A stretch of 64,000 nt of DNA from Comamonas sp. BIGb0152 (GTDB lineage Bacteria; Pseudomonadota; Gammaproteobacteria; Burkholderiales; Burkholderiaceae_C): NCBI RefSeq assembly GCF_024809975.1, contig NZ_JANUDY010000005.1:365635-429634 (forward strand), given 5' to 3'. Below, one piece after another: positions 7,498 through 17,007 of the stretch. A program made the position numbers and the translations under genes. Each line of letters starts with the position of its first letter. Positions within the stretch are counted from its first letter, which is position 1. The notes under the pieces are model-generated. The model saw only the letters and a list, made by a program, of their open reading frames with translations. It was not told the DNA's origin and ran no database searches.

Positions 7498-8334
7498 ATG
7501 CCCAGACCCTCTGCCTTGCCGCGCACCGATTGGGTCATGCGAAGTGCCCCATCAGAGAGCCTGGAGCGCATTGAGGCCTGGTTCCAAGGCAGCGCCTACG
7601 CCATGCATCGGCACGATACCTATGCGATAGGGCGCACTTTGGCGGGCGTGCAGAGCTTCAACTACCGGCGCGGGCGCCGGGACAGCACCGCAGGCAGCAC
7701 CCTGGTGCTCCACCCCGACGAAGCGCATGACGGACAAGCGGGTACGGACGAGGGCTTTCGCTACCGCATGGTCTATGTGGAGCCTGCGCTGATCCAGGAC
7801 ATTCTGGGCGGCAGCGCCCTGCCTTTTTTGGAAGGCGGCATCACCAACGATCCAGAGATATCGGCCGCCGCCACGGCCTTGCTGCAAGGCGTGGGCGATG
7901 TCGTCGAGCCGCTGGAGCAAAGCGATGCGCTGGCGCAGCTGGCCCATGCCTTGGCCGCTGCAACAGGCGGGGCGGGCACGCGGCGCGCTACAGGCAAGGG
8001 CGACTACCAGTCCGCCCGCCGCGCGCGTGACTACCTGCTGGCCCATGCCACCCGGGTGGTGGCGCTCAATGAGCTGGAAGCAGCCACCGGCCGCGACCGC
8101 TGGAGCCTGTCCCATGACTTCCGCATGTTCTACGGCACCAGCCCCTACCGCTACCTGACCATGCGCCGGCTCGATGCCGTGCGGCGCCTGCTGCTGGCGG
8201 GCCTATCGCTGGCCGATGCCGCCCAGGATGCCGGCTTTGCCGACCAAAGCCATATGACACGGCATTTTCTGAAGACCTTTGGCCTCACGCCGGGGCGCTG
8301 GCTGCAGGTCATGCGCCATGCATCACGCCGCTGA
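7498..8334 (+). CDS. AraC-family transcriptional regulator
   Basis: The 278-residue protein has an N-terminal AraC-type ligand-binding cupin (AMHRHDTYAIG near 30-40, GSTLVLHPDEAHDG near 65-78) and a C-terminal double helix-turn-helix (LNELEAATGRDRWSLSHDF and SLADAAQDAGFADQSHMTRHF, ending FGLTPGRWLQ). The order and length fit one-component activators of small metabolic or efflux operons. The effector is unknown. ATG was preferred over a TTG two codons upstream. The following cupin gene is on the same strand about 80 bp downstream and may be regulated or co-transcribed. Confidence 0.88.
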   Translation: MPRPSALPRTDWVMRSAPSESLERIEAWFQGSAYAMHRHDTYAIGRTLAGVQSFNYRRGRRDSTAGSTLVLHPDEAHDGQAGTDEGFRYRMVYVEPALIQDILGGSALPFLEGGITNDPEISAAATALLQGVGDVVEPLEQSDALAQLAHALAAATGGAGTRRATGKGDYQSARRARDYLLAHATRVVALNELEAATGRDRWSLSHDFRMFYGTSPYRYLTMRRLDAVRRLLLAGLSLADAAQDAGFADQSHMTRHFLKTFGLTPGRWLQVMRHASRR

Positions 8335-8413
8335 ACGGTTCCCACAAACGTTCAATACTTCCGGGCTGCGCATTCTTAAGCTGGCTGCTGGTTTCAACAC
8401 ATCCAGCAACACC

Positions 8414-8839
8414 ATGCCAGCCCCTATCCAAACATCTCCCACTCCAACCCACCGTGGCCAAAGCCAGTCCATCGATCTGCGGGACAAGATCGCGCTGCTG
8501 CAGGGCCACTGGCAACCGCGCGTGGTCGCAGAAATGAACGACTACCAGTTCAAAGTCGTCAAGATCGCTGGCGAATTTGTATGGCACCAGCACAGCGACA
8601 CCGATGAGACCTTTATCGTTCTCGACGGCGAGTTGCGCATCGACCTGCGCGACGCCAGCGGTGGCACCCGCTCCATCAACCTGCAGGCCGGCCAGATGGC
8701 CGTCATCCCCCAAGGCGTGGAGCACAAGCCCTTTGCGCAGGAAGAGGTCCAGCTGCTGCTGATCGAGCCGCGTGGGGTGGCGAATACGGGGGATGGGGAG
8801 GCGGGTGCGCGTACGGTGGCGAATGATCTTTGGATTTAA
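8414..8839 (+). CDS. Cupin-domain protein
   Basis: A 141-residue single-cupin protein. The metal-binding motif is visible as H58-Q-H60 with E65 (FVWHQHSDTDETFIVLDGEL) and the second histidine H104 in IPQGVEHKPFA. This is the small mannose-6-phosphate-isomerase-like class found beside AraC genes; the substrate is unknown. Start chosen at the ATG where cupin homology begins; the frame is open upstream into the AraC gene, but those residues look non-coding. Confidence 0.8.
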   Translation: MPAPIQTSPTPTHRGQSQSIDLRDKIALLQGHWQPRVVAEMNDYQFKVVKIAGEFVWHQHSDTDETFIVLDGELRIDLRDASGGTRSINLQAGQMAVIPQGVEHKPFAQEEVQLLLIEPRGVANTGDGEAGARTVANDLWI

Positions 8840-8906
8840 ATGAGCCTCTATGAAGGTTAAGCTGCAGTGCGGAAAAGAGCCAAAAATTGTCAGGGAGGTA
8901 TTTTCG

Positions 8907-9245
8907 ATGAGCTGTGTATTGCGGGTCTCAGGCCCAAACTTGGGCGTGTGCTTGGCAAGTGCCTCGATAAAGCCATTTCGCATGGAAAGCGATGCCGCAC
9001 ATTTCATGGTCAGCCAATGCGATTTTGATGATTTCCCCGGTCAAATGCAGGATGCGCTGGCCTTTCTCAGCACCCATACCGGAGATATTGCTTTGTTGAT
9101 GCAGCCCTCTGGCTCTATCGCTACGCTTGATTTCGCGATAGAGGCCAGGGGTGAAGGGTTTCAGTTTTTGGCTTTCCCGGCGGCGCTGGTGCAGCGTGCG
9201 GGAGCCATGGGGATTGGGCTGGAAATTTCTTTGTATCCGGCGTAA
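8907..9245 (+). CDS. Hypothetical protein, 112 residues, DUF4279-like N-terminus
   Basis: I do not recognise this with certainty. The N-terminus (SCVLRVSGPNLGV) resembles the LRISGxDL start of DUF4279-type proteins, which often sit near toxin or immunity genes; the resemblance is only by eye. It is soluble, with no signal peptide. A strong ribosome site (AGGGAGG) lies eight bases before the chosen ATG, which favours it over an upstream ATG that would add 19 residues. Base composition is noticeably lower in GC than the flanking genes, as for the next gene, hinting at recent acquisition. Confidence 0.6.
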   Translation: MSCVLRVSGPNLGVCLASASIKPFRMESDAAHFMVSQCDFDDFPGQMQDALAFLSTHTGDIALLMQPSGSIATLDFAIEARGEGFQFLAFPAALVQRAGAMGIGLEISLYPA

Positions 9246-9323
9246 ATCTGAAAAGATAGCAATATCTGCATAAACGTTAGAGGATTGCTTGCGCTAAGGC
9301 CGCTCGGCAGGCCTTCTGGTGCC

Positions 9324-9725
9324 TCAGTACGTTGGAAGCAGAATGAGGGCCAACACGCAAAGCACCATTTCGCTCGAGGGCTGGATGGCGCCCCTCCAGT
9401 TGCGCTGCCACATGTATCGTCCGAGACGAGCAAGAGCAAAGAGGAAGGACACGAGAAAGAGTTGGGGTCCCACATAGATCAACATCACATCGATCAGATC
9501 TCGAACGGTTTCTCCCGGGAGAGGCAATCTAGGGCCTTCCAGTAGCGTCGAGGACCATGGCAGCAATAGCAGTCCAATGCAGAGCAAGACGGTGCTGATG
9601 CGGAATTGAAAACGTGATTTCACAAATGCTATGGATGTTGCAGCAGCCCAAATCGACATGGATACGCTGGAGCAGCATTTTAGGGCTGTGTGCTGCTCGG
9701 TGCTGGCGCAGGGCAGGCATGGCAT
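9324..9725 (-). CDS. Small hypothetical membrane protein
   Basis: An unrecognised protein of about 133 residues with three likely membrane segments: ISTVLLCIGLLLLPW, a stretch around MLIYVGPQLFLVSFLFAL, and VLCVLALILLPTY at the very C-terminus. A positively charged stretch (RLGRYMWQRNWRG) separates the last two. Start is uncertain: the distal ATG has AGGAG only two bases away, while an internal ATG (position 9659) would give 111 residues and keep all membrane segments. Lower GC than the neighbours. No functional clue beyond the small acquired-looking pair it forms with the preceding gene. Confidence 0.5.
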   Translation of the reverse strand: MPCLPCASTEQHTALKCCSSVSMSIWAAATSIAFVKSRFQFRISTVLLCIGLLLLPWSSTLLEGPRLPLPGETVRDLIDVMLIYVGPQLFLVSFLFALARLGRYMWQRNWRGAIQPSSEMVLCVLALILLPTY

Positions 9726-9855
9726 AGCTCCTAGGCAAAAATGCGCGTAGCCCAAACCGCCAGTGCGTGATACAAGGGGTTCAGCGCTGCAGGCACGGCC
9801 GGGCATACCGGCGCTCTGCAAGCCCCTTGATCCTCTGCACCAGGAGAGCGCGTCC

Positions 9856-11499
9856 ATGTCCAGCACCCCCTTAACAACCACAGCGCCTGTGCCGCAGGCG
9901 CCGCCCCAATGCATAGGGGTGCCGCGCGAGATATCTCCTGGGGAGAAGCGGGTGGCCACGGTGCCTGCGGTGGTCGAAAAGCTGGTCAAGCTGGGCTTTC
10001 GGGTGTCCGTCGCTGCAGGTGCGGGCGAGGCGGCCAGTTTCAGCGATGAGGCCTATCGCGCAGCGGGGGCCCAGGTGCTGCCCAGTGCGGCGATCTGGGC
10101 GGGGGCGGACATTCTTTTTAAGCTGCGACCGCCCACTTCTGAAGAAATTGAATGGATGCATGCCGGCCAGATCCTGGTCGGCTTTGTTTGGCCTGCCCAA
10201 AACCCCGAACTGATGGCGCAGCTGGCGGCCAAGGGGCTGACGGTGCTGGCCATGGATGCGCTGCCACGCACGCTGAGCCGTGCGCAGAAGATGGATGCGC
10301 TGACCTCAATGGCGGGTGTCAGCGGCTACCGCGCGGTGGTCGAGGCGGCCCATGCGTTTGGGCGCTTTTTCAATGGGCAGATCACGGCGGCGGGCAAGGT
10401 GTCGCCGGCGCAGGTGTTTATCGCGGGGGCCGGGGTGGCCGGCCTGTCGGCGATTGGCACCGCAGTCAGTCTGGGTGCGGTGGTGCGCGCCAACGATACA
10501 CGGGCCGAAGCGGCCGACCAGGTGGTATCGCTGGGCGGCACGTTTGTGCCGGTGGATTACGCCGAAGAGGGGGGCGGTGGTGGCGGTTATGCCAAGGTGA
10601 TGAGCGAGGGCTTTCAGGCGGCGCAGCGCCAGATGTATGCGCAAGAGGCGGCCGCTGCCGACATCATCATCACCACGGCTTTGATTCCCGGCAAGCCTGC
10701 GCCCCGGCTGATCACTGCCGAGATGGTGCAGACCATGAAGCCGGGCAGCGTGATTGTGGATATGGCTGCCGAGCAGGGCGGCAACTGCGAGCTGACGGTG
10801 CCGGGCGAGGCCGTGGTGCGCCATGGCGTGACGATTGTGGGCTACACCGACCTGGCCTCGCGCCTGGCCGCGCAGTCCTCCACGCTGTATGCCAACAACC
10901 TGCTGCGCCTGGCCGAGGAGCTGTGCAAGGCCAAGGATGGGCATGCGGTGGTGAACATGGAGGACGATGCCATCCGGGGCCTGACGGTGGTGTACCAGGG
11001 CAGCATCAGCTGGCCCGCGCCTGCGCTGGCGGCCGCGCCCGTGGCCAAGCCGGCAGCTGCTGTGGGCACGGCGGCAGCCAGCCCGGCGGCGGTCAAAAAA
11101 CGCGGGCACGGCCATGGCGCCGGCAGCCCCATGCCTGCGCGCACCTTGGCGATCATTTTTGCGGTGCTGGCGCTGCTCTTTTGGCTGGTGGGCGCCCATG
11201 CGCCTGCGGCGTTTCTGGGCCACCTGACAGTGTTTGTGCTGGCCTGCTTTATCGGCTACATGGTCGTCTGGAACGTGACGCCCGCGCTGCATACGCCGCT
11301 GATGAGCGTGACCAATGCGATATCCAGCATCATCGCCATTGGCGCGCTGGTGCAGATGGCACCACCGGGCGCTGCGGGCGCAGACCGGCCGGCGCTGCTG
11401 ATTGGCGCGCTGGCCTTTGTGGCGCTGGTGCTCACGGCGATCAATATGTTTGGTGGTTTTGCGGTGACGCGCCGCATGCTGGCCATGTTCCGCAAATAG
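9856..11499 (+). CDS. pntA: NAD(P) transhydrogenase subunit alpha
   Basis: This inner-membrane proton-translocating transhydrogenase subunit couples the proton gradient to NADPH formation from NADH. The 547-residue chain has the N-terminal NAD(H)-binding dI domain (GVPREISPGEKRVATVP at the start, Rossmann loop GAGVAGLSAIGTA, IITTALIPGKPAPRLIT, YTDLASRLAAQSS). An alanine-rich linker follows, then a C-terminal membrane domain with about four helices. Having dI and the membrane part in one chain is the E. coli PntA arrangement rather than the split alpha1/alpha2 form. Start at the ATG with AGGAG nine bases upstream; pntB follows 19 bp later. Confidence 0.95.
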   Translation: MSSTPLTTTAPVPQAPPQCIGVPREISPGEKRVATVPAVVEKLVKLGFRVSVAAGAGEAASFSDEAYRAAGAQVLPSAAIWAGADILFKLRPPTSEEIEWMHAGQILVGFVWPAQNPELMAQLAAKGLTVLAMDALPRTLSRAQKMDALTSMAGVSGYRAVVEAAHAFGRFFNGQITAAGKVSPAQVFIAGAGVAGLSAIGTAVSLGAVVRANDTRAEAADQVVSLGGTFVPVDYAEEGGGGGGYAKVMSEGFQAAQRQMYAQEAAAADIIITTALIPGKPAPRLITAEMVQTMKPGSVIVDMAAEQGGNCELTVPGEAVVRHGVTIVGYTDLASRLAAQSSTLYANNLLRLAEELCKAKDGHAVVNMEDDAIRGLTVVYQGSISWPAPALAAAPVAKPAAAVGTAAASPAAVKKRGHGHGAGSPMPARTLAIIFAVLALLFWLVGAHAPAAFLGHLTVFVLACFIGYMVVWNVTPALHTPLMSVTNAISSIIAIGALVQMAPPGAAGADRPALLIGALAFVALVLTAINMFGGFAVTRRMLAMFRK

Positions 11500-11518
11500 G
11501 CCAGAGAGGTAGAACCGC

Positions 11519-12928
11519 ATGACCGAAAGCCTTGCCACTGTCGCCTACCTGGGCGCTGCTATTTTGTTTATTCTCAGCCTGGGCGGGCTGTCGCACCCGG
11601 AGACCGCGCGGCGCGGCAATCTGCTGGGCATGCTGGGCATGGGCCTGGCGGTGTTGGTAACGCTGTTTGGCCCGCGTGTGTCGCAGGGTGGCATGGCGGC
11701 CATCGTGGTTGCGCTGGTGCTGGGTGGCGGCATAGGCCTGTATGCCGCCCGGCGCGTGAAGATGACGCAGATGCCCGAGCTGGTGGCGCTGATGCACAGC
11801 CTGGTGGGTCTGGCTGCCTGCCTGGTGGGTTTTGCCAGCTATGTCGATACCTCTCACCCGCTGCAAGGCGCCGAAAAGGCCATCCACGCGGCCGAGATCT
11901 ATATCGGCATTCTTATTGGCGCAGTCACCTTCTCGGGCTCGCTGGTGGCCTTTGGCAAGCTCAATGGCCGCATTGGCGGCAAGCCGCTGCTGCTGCCGGG
12001 CCGCCATCTGCTCAACCTCATCGGTTTGCTGGTGGTCATTGCGTTGGGTTGCTGGTTTGTGCAGACGGCGTCAATGGGCCTGGGCATGCTGGCGCTGTTG
12101 GTGATGGCCGTCATCGCGCTGCTGTTCGGCATCCATATGGTGATGGCCATTGGCGGCGCCGACATGCCGGTGGTAGTGTCCATGCTCAACAGCTATTCGG
12201 GCTGGGCAGCGGCTGCCACGGGCTTCATGCTGGGCAATGATTTGCTGATCGTGACCGGCGCGCTGGTGGGCTCGTCGGGTGCGATCCTGAGCTACATCAT
12301 GTGCCAGGCGATGAACCGCAGCTTTATCAGCGTGATTGCTGGCGGCTTTGGCAGCGGCGCGCCAGCGGCTGCGGGCCCGGCAGGCGCTGCGCCCCAGGGC
12401 GAGGTGGTGGCCATCAGCGCAGCCGACACCGCCGAGATGCTGCGCGATGCCAAGCGGGTGGTGATCGTGCCGGGCTACGGCATGGCCGTGGCCCAGGCCC
12501 AGCACACGGTCAACGAGATCACCCGCACTTTGCGCGAGCGCGGGGTCGAGGTGCGCTTTGCGATCCACCCGGTGGCGGGCCGCATGCCCGGCCACATGAA
12601 TGTGCTGCTGGCGGAGGCCAAGCTGCCCTATGACATCGTGCTGGAGATGGACGAGATCAACGACGACTTTCCCGACACCGATGTGGCCATGGTTATTGGC
12701 GCCAATGACATCGTGAACCCGGCGGCCCAGGATGACCCGGCCAGCCCGATTGCGGGCATGCCGGTGCTGGAGGTCTGGAAGGCCAGGCAGTCGATTGTGA
12801 TGAAGCGCTCGATGGCGACAGGCTACGCCGGGGTGGACAACCCGCTCTTCTACAAAGACAACAACCGCATGCTGTTTGGCGATGCCAAGCAGATGCTCGA
12901 TGAAGTGCTGGCCGCACTTAAAAGCTGA
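11519..12928 (+). CDS. pntB: NAD(P) transhydrogenase subunit beta
   Basis: The partner of PntA: 469 residues with about nine N-terminal membrane helices and a C-terminal NADP(H)-binding dIII domain. The dIII domain shows [47 protein letters not shown] and the late [16 protein letters not shown] segment, all diagnostic. Together PntAB supplies NADPH for biosynthesis and redox balance. A GAGAGG ribosome site precedes the ATG. The gene ends six bases from the convergent neighbour, with no obvious terminator between. Confidence 0.95.
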   Translation: MTESLATVAYLGAAILFILSLGGLSHPETARRGNLLGMLGMGLAVLVTLFGPRVSQGGMAAIVVALVLGGGIGLYAARRVKMTQMPELVALMHSLVGLAACLVGFASYVDTSHPLQGAEKAIHAAEIYIGILIGAVTFSGSLVAFGKLNGRIGGKPLLLPGRHLLNLIGLLVVIALGCWFVQTASMGLGMLALLVMAVIALLFGIHMVMAIGGADMPVVVSMLNSYSGWAAAATGFMLGNDLLIVTGALVGSSGAILSYIMCQAMNRSFISVIAGGFGSGAPAAAGPAGAAPQGEVVAISAADTAEMLRDAKRVVIVPGYGMAVAQAQHTVNEITRTLRERGVEVRFAIHPVAGRMPGHMNVLLAEAKLPYDIVLEMDEINDDFPDTDVAMVIGANDIVNPAAQDDPASPIAGMPVLEVWKARQSIVMKRSMATGYAGVDNPLFYKDNNRMLFGDAKQMLDEVLAALKS

Positions 12929-12934
12929 GCGCTC

Positions 12935-13522
12935 TCACCATTCAAAGGGCGAATCACTGGTGGGAAAGCGCGGTGTGGGGCACTCACCGCTGCGTACAAA
13001 ACGGTTGGCATAGTTGAAGCGGTAGGCCATCTCGCTGCCGTTGCGGCAGGGCAGTCCGCCATACAGCCGGGCATAGGTGGTGCGTGCGCCGCTGCTGGAG
13101 CGGTAGGTGTCCTGGGCTTTGAAGACCAGCTTGCCGTCCTTCTCCTGAATGCGCAGGGTGCCGTACGAGGCGTTATTGGGCGTCTCGTAGTCGACCAGCA
13201 TGTCGGGGCCTTGCTGGCCCAGCTGCGAGATGATGAGAAAGTTGGAGCGCTGCTCGGCGACCAGCTGCTCCTTGCTCAGCACCCGCATGCCGGGGGTGGA
13301 CTGCAGCTGAGGGGCCAGCGCCAGGGCCTTGCCTTCCAGCACGATGATGGCGGCGGTATTGTCGGGTGAATCCCGGGTGGGGCCCGCTAGCAATACCTTG
13401 GACAGGCGCTGGGTCAGCGCCTCCACCAGTTCCTGCGTGTTGTAGTCGGAGGCATCCTTGGCGCAAGCGGCCGTGCTGGCCAGCAGGCAGGCCAGAAGAA
13501 GAGGGACTGCGGTCATGCGCAT
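12935..13522 (-). CDS. Hypothetical exported protein
   Basis: A 195-residue protein with a clear signal peptide (MRMTAVPLLLACLLAS). The sequence TAAC at the cleavage region is close to a lipobox but lacks the usual leucine at -3, so lipoprotein status is uncertain. The mature part has two further cysteines (GGLPCRNG and SGECPTP) that could form a disulphide, and several short beta strands. I do not recognise the family. ATG chosen because GGGAG lies six bases upstream; a second ATG two codons later is possible. Confidence 0.65.
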   Translation of the reverse strand: MRMTAVPLLLACLLASTAACAKDASDYNTQELVEALTQRLSKVLLAGPTRDSPDNTAAIIVLEGKALALAPQLQSTPGMRVLSKEQLVAEQRSNFLIISQLGQQGPDMLVDYETPNNASYGTLRIQEKDGKLVFKAQDTYRSSSGARTTYARLYGGLPCRNGSEMAYRFNYANRFVRSGECPTPRFPTSDSPFEW

Positions 13523-13584
13523 GGAAGGCTCCCGAATAGCGTTTGCGGGTCTCCGGGCTGGGGCCGCAGGGACCGGACGATGGG

Positions 13585-14400
13585 CTACAGCTTGAAGTCG
13601 TAGTCGATGGTGATGGGCGCGTGGTCCGAGAATTTCACATCCTTGTAGATGTGCTCCTTGCGGGCCAGCGCGGCAATCGCCGGTGTGGCCAGGTGGTAGT
13701 CCAGGCGCCATCCCACGTTGTTGGCATAGGCCTGGCCCCGGTTGCTCCACCAGGTGTAGCAGGCGTCGGTGGTATCGGGCTGCAGCACGCGGTACACGTC
13801 GACCAGGCCGCCGGCTTGTGCCTCTTTTTCCAGCAGCTGGGTCATCCAGCCGCGCTCTTCGGGCAGGAAACCGCTGTTCTTCTGGTTGCTGCGCCAGTTC
13901 TTGATGTCGGCATTGGTGTGGGCAATGTTGATATCGCCGCAGAGAATGAATTCGCGCTCGGCACGCAGGCGCATCAAATGCGGGTGCAGCTCGGCCAGAA
14001 AGCGGTACTTGGCGGCCTGGCGAATCTCGCCCGAGCTGCCGCTGGGGAAGTAGCAGCTGATGATGGAGAGCTTGCGCGTGGGGGTGTCAAAGCGCAGCTC
14101 CACATAGCGGCCTTCGGCGTCGAACTCGTTGGGCGAGAAGCCCACCACCACATCGCTGGGCACGTGCCGGGTGTAGACGCCCACGCCCGAGTAGCCCTTT
14201 TTCTCGGCGAACTGGAAATACCCGTTCATCTCGTCGATGACTTCGAACTTGTCCAGCATATCCGCTTGCTGTGCCTTGATTTCCTGCACACAAATACAAT
14301 CGGGCCGGGTTGCCTCAATCCAGGGGATCACCCCTTTGGTGGCAGCGGAGCGGATACCGTTGAGGTTGAGGCTGGTTAATTTGAACAAGGATTGGGTCAT
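13585..14400 (-). CDS. xthA: Exodeoxyribonuclease III
   Basis: A 271-residue AP endonuclease/3'-5' exonuclease of the EEP fold, acting in base-excision repair. Motifs appear in the canonical order: [12 protein letters not shown] at the N-terminus, ICVQEIKAQ (metal-binding glutamate), [22 protein letters not shown] (catalytic Asp/Asn), WRLDYHLAT and FSDHAPI (catalytic Asp-His at the C-terminus). Length and motifs suit an active enzyme. Its start codon lies on the same CATG as the divergent pyrE start, so the two genes share almost no intergenic space and each promoter must lie inside the other gene or be very compact. Confidence 0.93.
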   Translation of the reverse strand: MTQSLFKLTSLNLNGIRSAATKGVIPWIEATRPDCICVQEIKAQQADMLDKFEVIDEMNGYFQFAEKKGYSGVGVYTRHVPSDVVVGFSPNEFDAEGRYVELRFDTPTRKLSIISCYFPSGSSGEIRQAAKYRFLAELHPHLMRLRAEREFILCGDINIAHTNADIKNWRSNQKNSGFLPEERGWMTQLLEKEAQAGGLVDVYRVLQPDTTDACYTWWSNRGQAYANNVGWRLDYHLATPAIAALARKEHIYKDVKFSDHAPITIDYDFKL

Positions 14401-15100
14401 GGTCGATAGTCTCCCACAGTCAGGCGCGGATGCGCAGCTGGCGCAGGATTTTGTAGAGTTCGCGGTGGCGTCCGGCGTGCTGCGCTTTGGGCAGTTCACC
14501 ACCAAGGCCGGACGCATCAGCCCGTATTTCTTCAATGCGGGGCTGTTTGACGATGGCGCCAAGATGGCGCGCCTGTCCGAATTCTATGCAAAAGCGATTC
14601 TCGCCAGCGGTGTGGAATTCGACATGGTGTTTGGCCCCGCCTACAAGGGCATCCCGCTGGCCGCGACCGTGGCCGTGGAACTGGCCCGCCTGGGCAAGAA
14701 TGTGCCCTTTGCCTACAACCGCAAGGAAGCCAAGGACCACGGCGAAGGCGGCAGCCTGGTGGGCGCACCGCTCAAGGGCCGGGTGCTGATCATTGACGAT
14801 GTCATGTCGGCCGGCACCGCTGCGCGCGAATCGATCGCCCTGATCCAGGGCGCAGGCGCAATCCCCTACGCCATGGCCATTGCATTGGACAGACAGGAGA
14901 AAGCCACTGAGAATGGCCAGGATGTGGCGCACAGTGCCGTGCAATATGTGCGCAATCAACTGGGCATGCAGGTCTGCACCATCGCCAAGCTGGAGGACCT
15001 GCTGGCCTTTTTGGCCCAAGGTGCGGCAGCCGATTCGATGCGTGAGCACCACAGCCAGGTGCTTGCTTACCGTGAGCGCTATTGCGCAGGTAATCAGTAG
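14399..15100 (+). CDS. pyrE: Orotate phosphoribosyltransferase
   Basis: PyrE joins orotate to PRPP in pyrimidine synthesis. The 233-residue protein carries the PRPP loop [17 protein letters not shown], the N-terminal [19 protein letters not shown] orotate-binding region and the [11 protein letters not shown] segment. The ATG overlaps the complementary ATG of xthA by two bases; no other start is in frame nearby. The preceding in-frame codons run inside xthA. The next gene on the same strand starts 37 bp downstream. Confidence 0.95.
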   Translation: MVDSLPQSGADAQLAQDFVEFAVASGVLRFGQFTTKAGRISPYFFNAGLFDDGAKMARLSEFYAKAILASGVEFDMVFGPAYKGIPLAATVAVELARLGKNVPFAYNRKEAKDHGEGGSLVGAPLKGRVLIIDDVMSAGTAARESIALIQGAGAIPYAMAIALDRQEKATENGQDVAHSAVQYVRNQLGMQVCTIAKLEDLLAFLAQGAAADSMREHHSQVLAYRERYCAGNQ

Positions 15101-15137
15101 TTAGAATTCGATAGTTTTGAATGATGGGAATCTGACA

Positions 15138-15779
15138 ATGCGCAAGGACTGGTGTGCCGCTGCTCTGGCCATGGTGATGTTGGCACTCACGGGCGCCAGC
15201 CATGCCCAAAAGTCCCCCGCCACCAGCATGGTCTACAGCTGCGTGGACGCGGGCGGGCGGCGCCTGACGGCGGACCGGCCAATCGCCGCCTGCGCGGATC
15301 GGGAGCAGCAGGTCACCATGCCCGGCGGTGCGGTGCGCACGGTCGGGCCTGCGTATTCCGAGCGAGAGCGCGCCGAGCAGGCTGCCCAGCAGCGCCGTGA
15401 GGCCGAAGAGCGCTACCGTGCCAGTGACGGCAAGCGCCGTGAGCGCGCGTTGGCCACGCGCTACCCCAGCAAGGCGGCGCATGACGTCGAACGCGGCGAA
15501 GCCGTCGATGTGCTGCGCGCCCAGATTCGCATCGTGCAGGAGCGGCGCAGCTTTTTGCTGGAAGACCGCAAGAAGATCGACCAGGACATGGAGTTCTACA
15601 AAAAGGACCCGAGCAAGGCGCCCGCCCTGCTGCAGTCGCGCCTGGATGGCAACCGGCATGACTTGAAGGAAGTGGACGACCAGATCGCCACGATCAACGA
15701 CGAGATCAAGGCCACGAACCTGCGCTTTGACGAAGAGGCCCAAAGCCTCAAACCTTACTGGAGCCCGGCTGCCAAGTAG
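15138..15779 (+). CDS. Exported coiled-coil protein with DUF4124-like N-terminus
   Basis: The 213-residue protein has a signal peptide (cut after ASHAQ), then a short YSCVDAGGRRLTADRPIAAC motif resembling DUF4124, a domain common in betaproteobacterial periplasmic proteins. A long charged helical region follows, rich in E, R, Q and A (RERAEQAAQQRREAEERYR onward), likely coiled coil. The function is unknown. It lies between pyrE and tag, each spaced by 15-40 bp, and may be co-transcribed with tag. The ATG has GGGA about nine bases upstream. Confidence 0.7.
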   Translation: MRKDWCAAALAMVMLALTGASHAQKSPATSMVYSCVDAGGRRLTADRPIAACADREQQVTMPGGAVRTVGPAYSERERAEQAAQQRREAEERYRASDGKRRERALATRYPSKAAHDVERGEAVDVLRAQIRIVQERRSFLLEDRKKIDQDMEFYKKDPSKAPALLQSRLDGNRHDLKEVDDQIATINDEIKATNLRFDEEAQSLKPYWSPAAK

Positions 15780-15794
15780 CCGCGCGCACAAACC

Positions 15795-16412
15795 ATGTCT
15801 CTCGAACCTCTGGCGCCAGGCCTGGCCCTGGCCGATGACCAGCGCGCGCGCTGCAGCTGGTGCATGGCCTCACCCCTCTACCAGCACTACCACGACCATG
15901 AATGGGGCTTTCCCGTGCATGAGGACCGCCGGCTGTTTGAGAAGATTTGCCTGGAAGGCTTTCAGGCGGGCCTGAGCTGGCTGACGATTCTGAACAAGCG
16001 CGAATCTTTTCGGGCCGCCTTTGCACAGTTTGATGCAGTGCAGGTGGCGCAGTTTGGTGCGGCCGATGTAGAGCGCCTGCTGGCCGATGCCGGCATCGTG
16101 CGCCACCGGGGCAAGATCGAGGCCGTGATCAACAATGCACAGCGCCTGGCCGAGCTGCAGCGCGAGTTTGGCAGCTTTGATGCCTATCTCTGGCGCTTTG
16201 CACCTGCGCCAAGCAGCCGCCCGGCCTTGGTCACCTTGGATGCCGTGCGCCAGTTGGGCGTGGCGCCGGAGGCGGTGGCCCTGTCCAAGGACCTGAAGAA
16301 AAGGGGTTGGAAGTTTGTCGGCCCCACCACGGTCTACGCCTTCATGCAGGCCATGGGCATGGTCAATGACCACCTGCATGGCTGCCATGTGCGGGATGGT
16401 CGACCGGTCTGA
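15795..16412 (+). CDS. tag: DNA-3-methyladenine glycosylase I
   Basis: This base-excision repair enzyme removes 3-methyladenine from alkylated DNA. The 205-residue protein matches Tag: zinc ligand region RCSWCMASPLYQHYHDHEWGFPV at the N-terminus, LFEKICLEGFQAGLSWLTIL with the catalytic-pocket glutamate/tryptophans, the FRAAFAQFD helix, and the C-terminal MGMVNDHLHGC zinc ligands (His and Cys). Length is slightly above the usual 187-195 because of a short N-terminal extension. Converges with the GNAT gene, one base between the stops. Confidence 0.93.
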   Translation: MSLEPLAPGLALADDQRARCSWCMASPLYQHYHDHEWGFPVHEDRRLFEKICLEGFQAGLSWLTILNKRESFRAAFAQFDAVQVAQFGAADVERLLADAGIVRHRGKIEAVINNAQRLAELQREFGSFDAYLWRFAPAPSSRPALVTLDAVRQLGVAPEAVALSKDLKKRGWKFVGPTTVYAFMQAMGMVNDHLHGCHVRDGRPV

Positions 16413-16413
16413 G

Positions 16414-16947
16414 CTACAGCCCGGATAGCTCGCTGGCCAGCAGCGAATGGCGCTGCAGTGACACATACTGGCCCCCGCGCTTGCTGCAGTCGCGCAGCAG
16501 GCCTTCATGGCAAAAGCCCAGGCGGGCCAGCAAACGGGTAGATGCCGCGTTTTGCGGCTCCACATAGGCCACCACACTGTGCAAACCCCGCTGTGCGAAA
16601 GCGCTGGGCAGCCACTGGCGCAGCGCCTGGTCCATCCAGCCCTGGCCCCAGTGCGCGGGCAGCAGCCAGTAACCCAGCTCGGCACTGTCGGCCTCGTCGT
16701 CATGGTCGTAAATGCCCACGGCGGCGATCACTGCACCGTCCAGCAGCACCGCCTGCCACCAGCCGCTGCCTTCGCTGGCGACGGATGCATACCAATCAAG
16801 TTGTTCTTGCGCAATGGCCCGGGCATCGCTGTGCGCCGTTTCCAACCCGTAGAAAGCGGTCAGCCGTGCATCGCCCATCGCATGGGCGACGACGAACAGA
16901 TCGGCGGGGGAAAAATCGCGGAAGTGGAGGCGGGCGGGCTGCGACAT
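16414..16947 (-). CDS. GNAT-family N-acetyltransferase (RimJ/RimL-like)
   Basis: The 177-residue protein has the GNAT acetyl-CoA fold: the AVIAAVGIYDH strand, AELGYWLLPAHWGQGWMDQAL (motif A, with the pyrophosphate-binding loop), and AYVEPQNAASTRLLARLGFCHEGLLRD (motif B). This layout is typical of ribosomal-protein or small-molecule N-acetyltransferases of the RimJ/RimL type. The acceptor is unknown. The gene ends back to back with tag. Confidence 0.85.
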   Translation of the reverse strand: MSQPARLHFRDFSPADLFVVAHAMGDARLTAFYGLETAHSDARAIAQEQLDWYASVASEGSGWWQAVLLDGAVIAAVGIYDHDDEADSAELGYWLLPAHWGQGWMDQALRQWLPSAFAQRGLHSVVAYVEPQNAASTRLLARLGFCHEGLLRDCSKRGGQYVSLQRHSLLASELSGL

Positions 16948-17007
16948 GGTGCAAGCCTAGCACCGCTGGCTGGTGGTGTGCGATAGAAGATGAGGGGCGC
17001 GGGCGGC

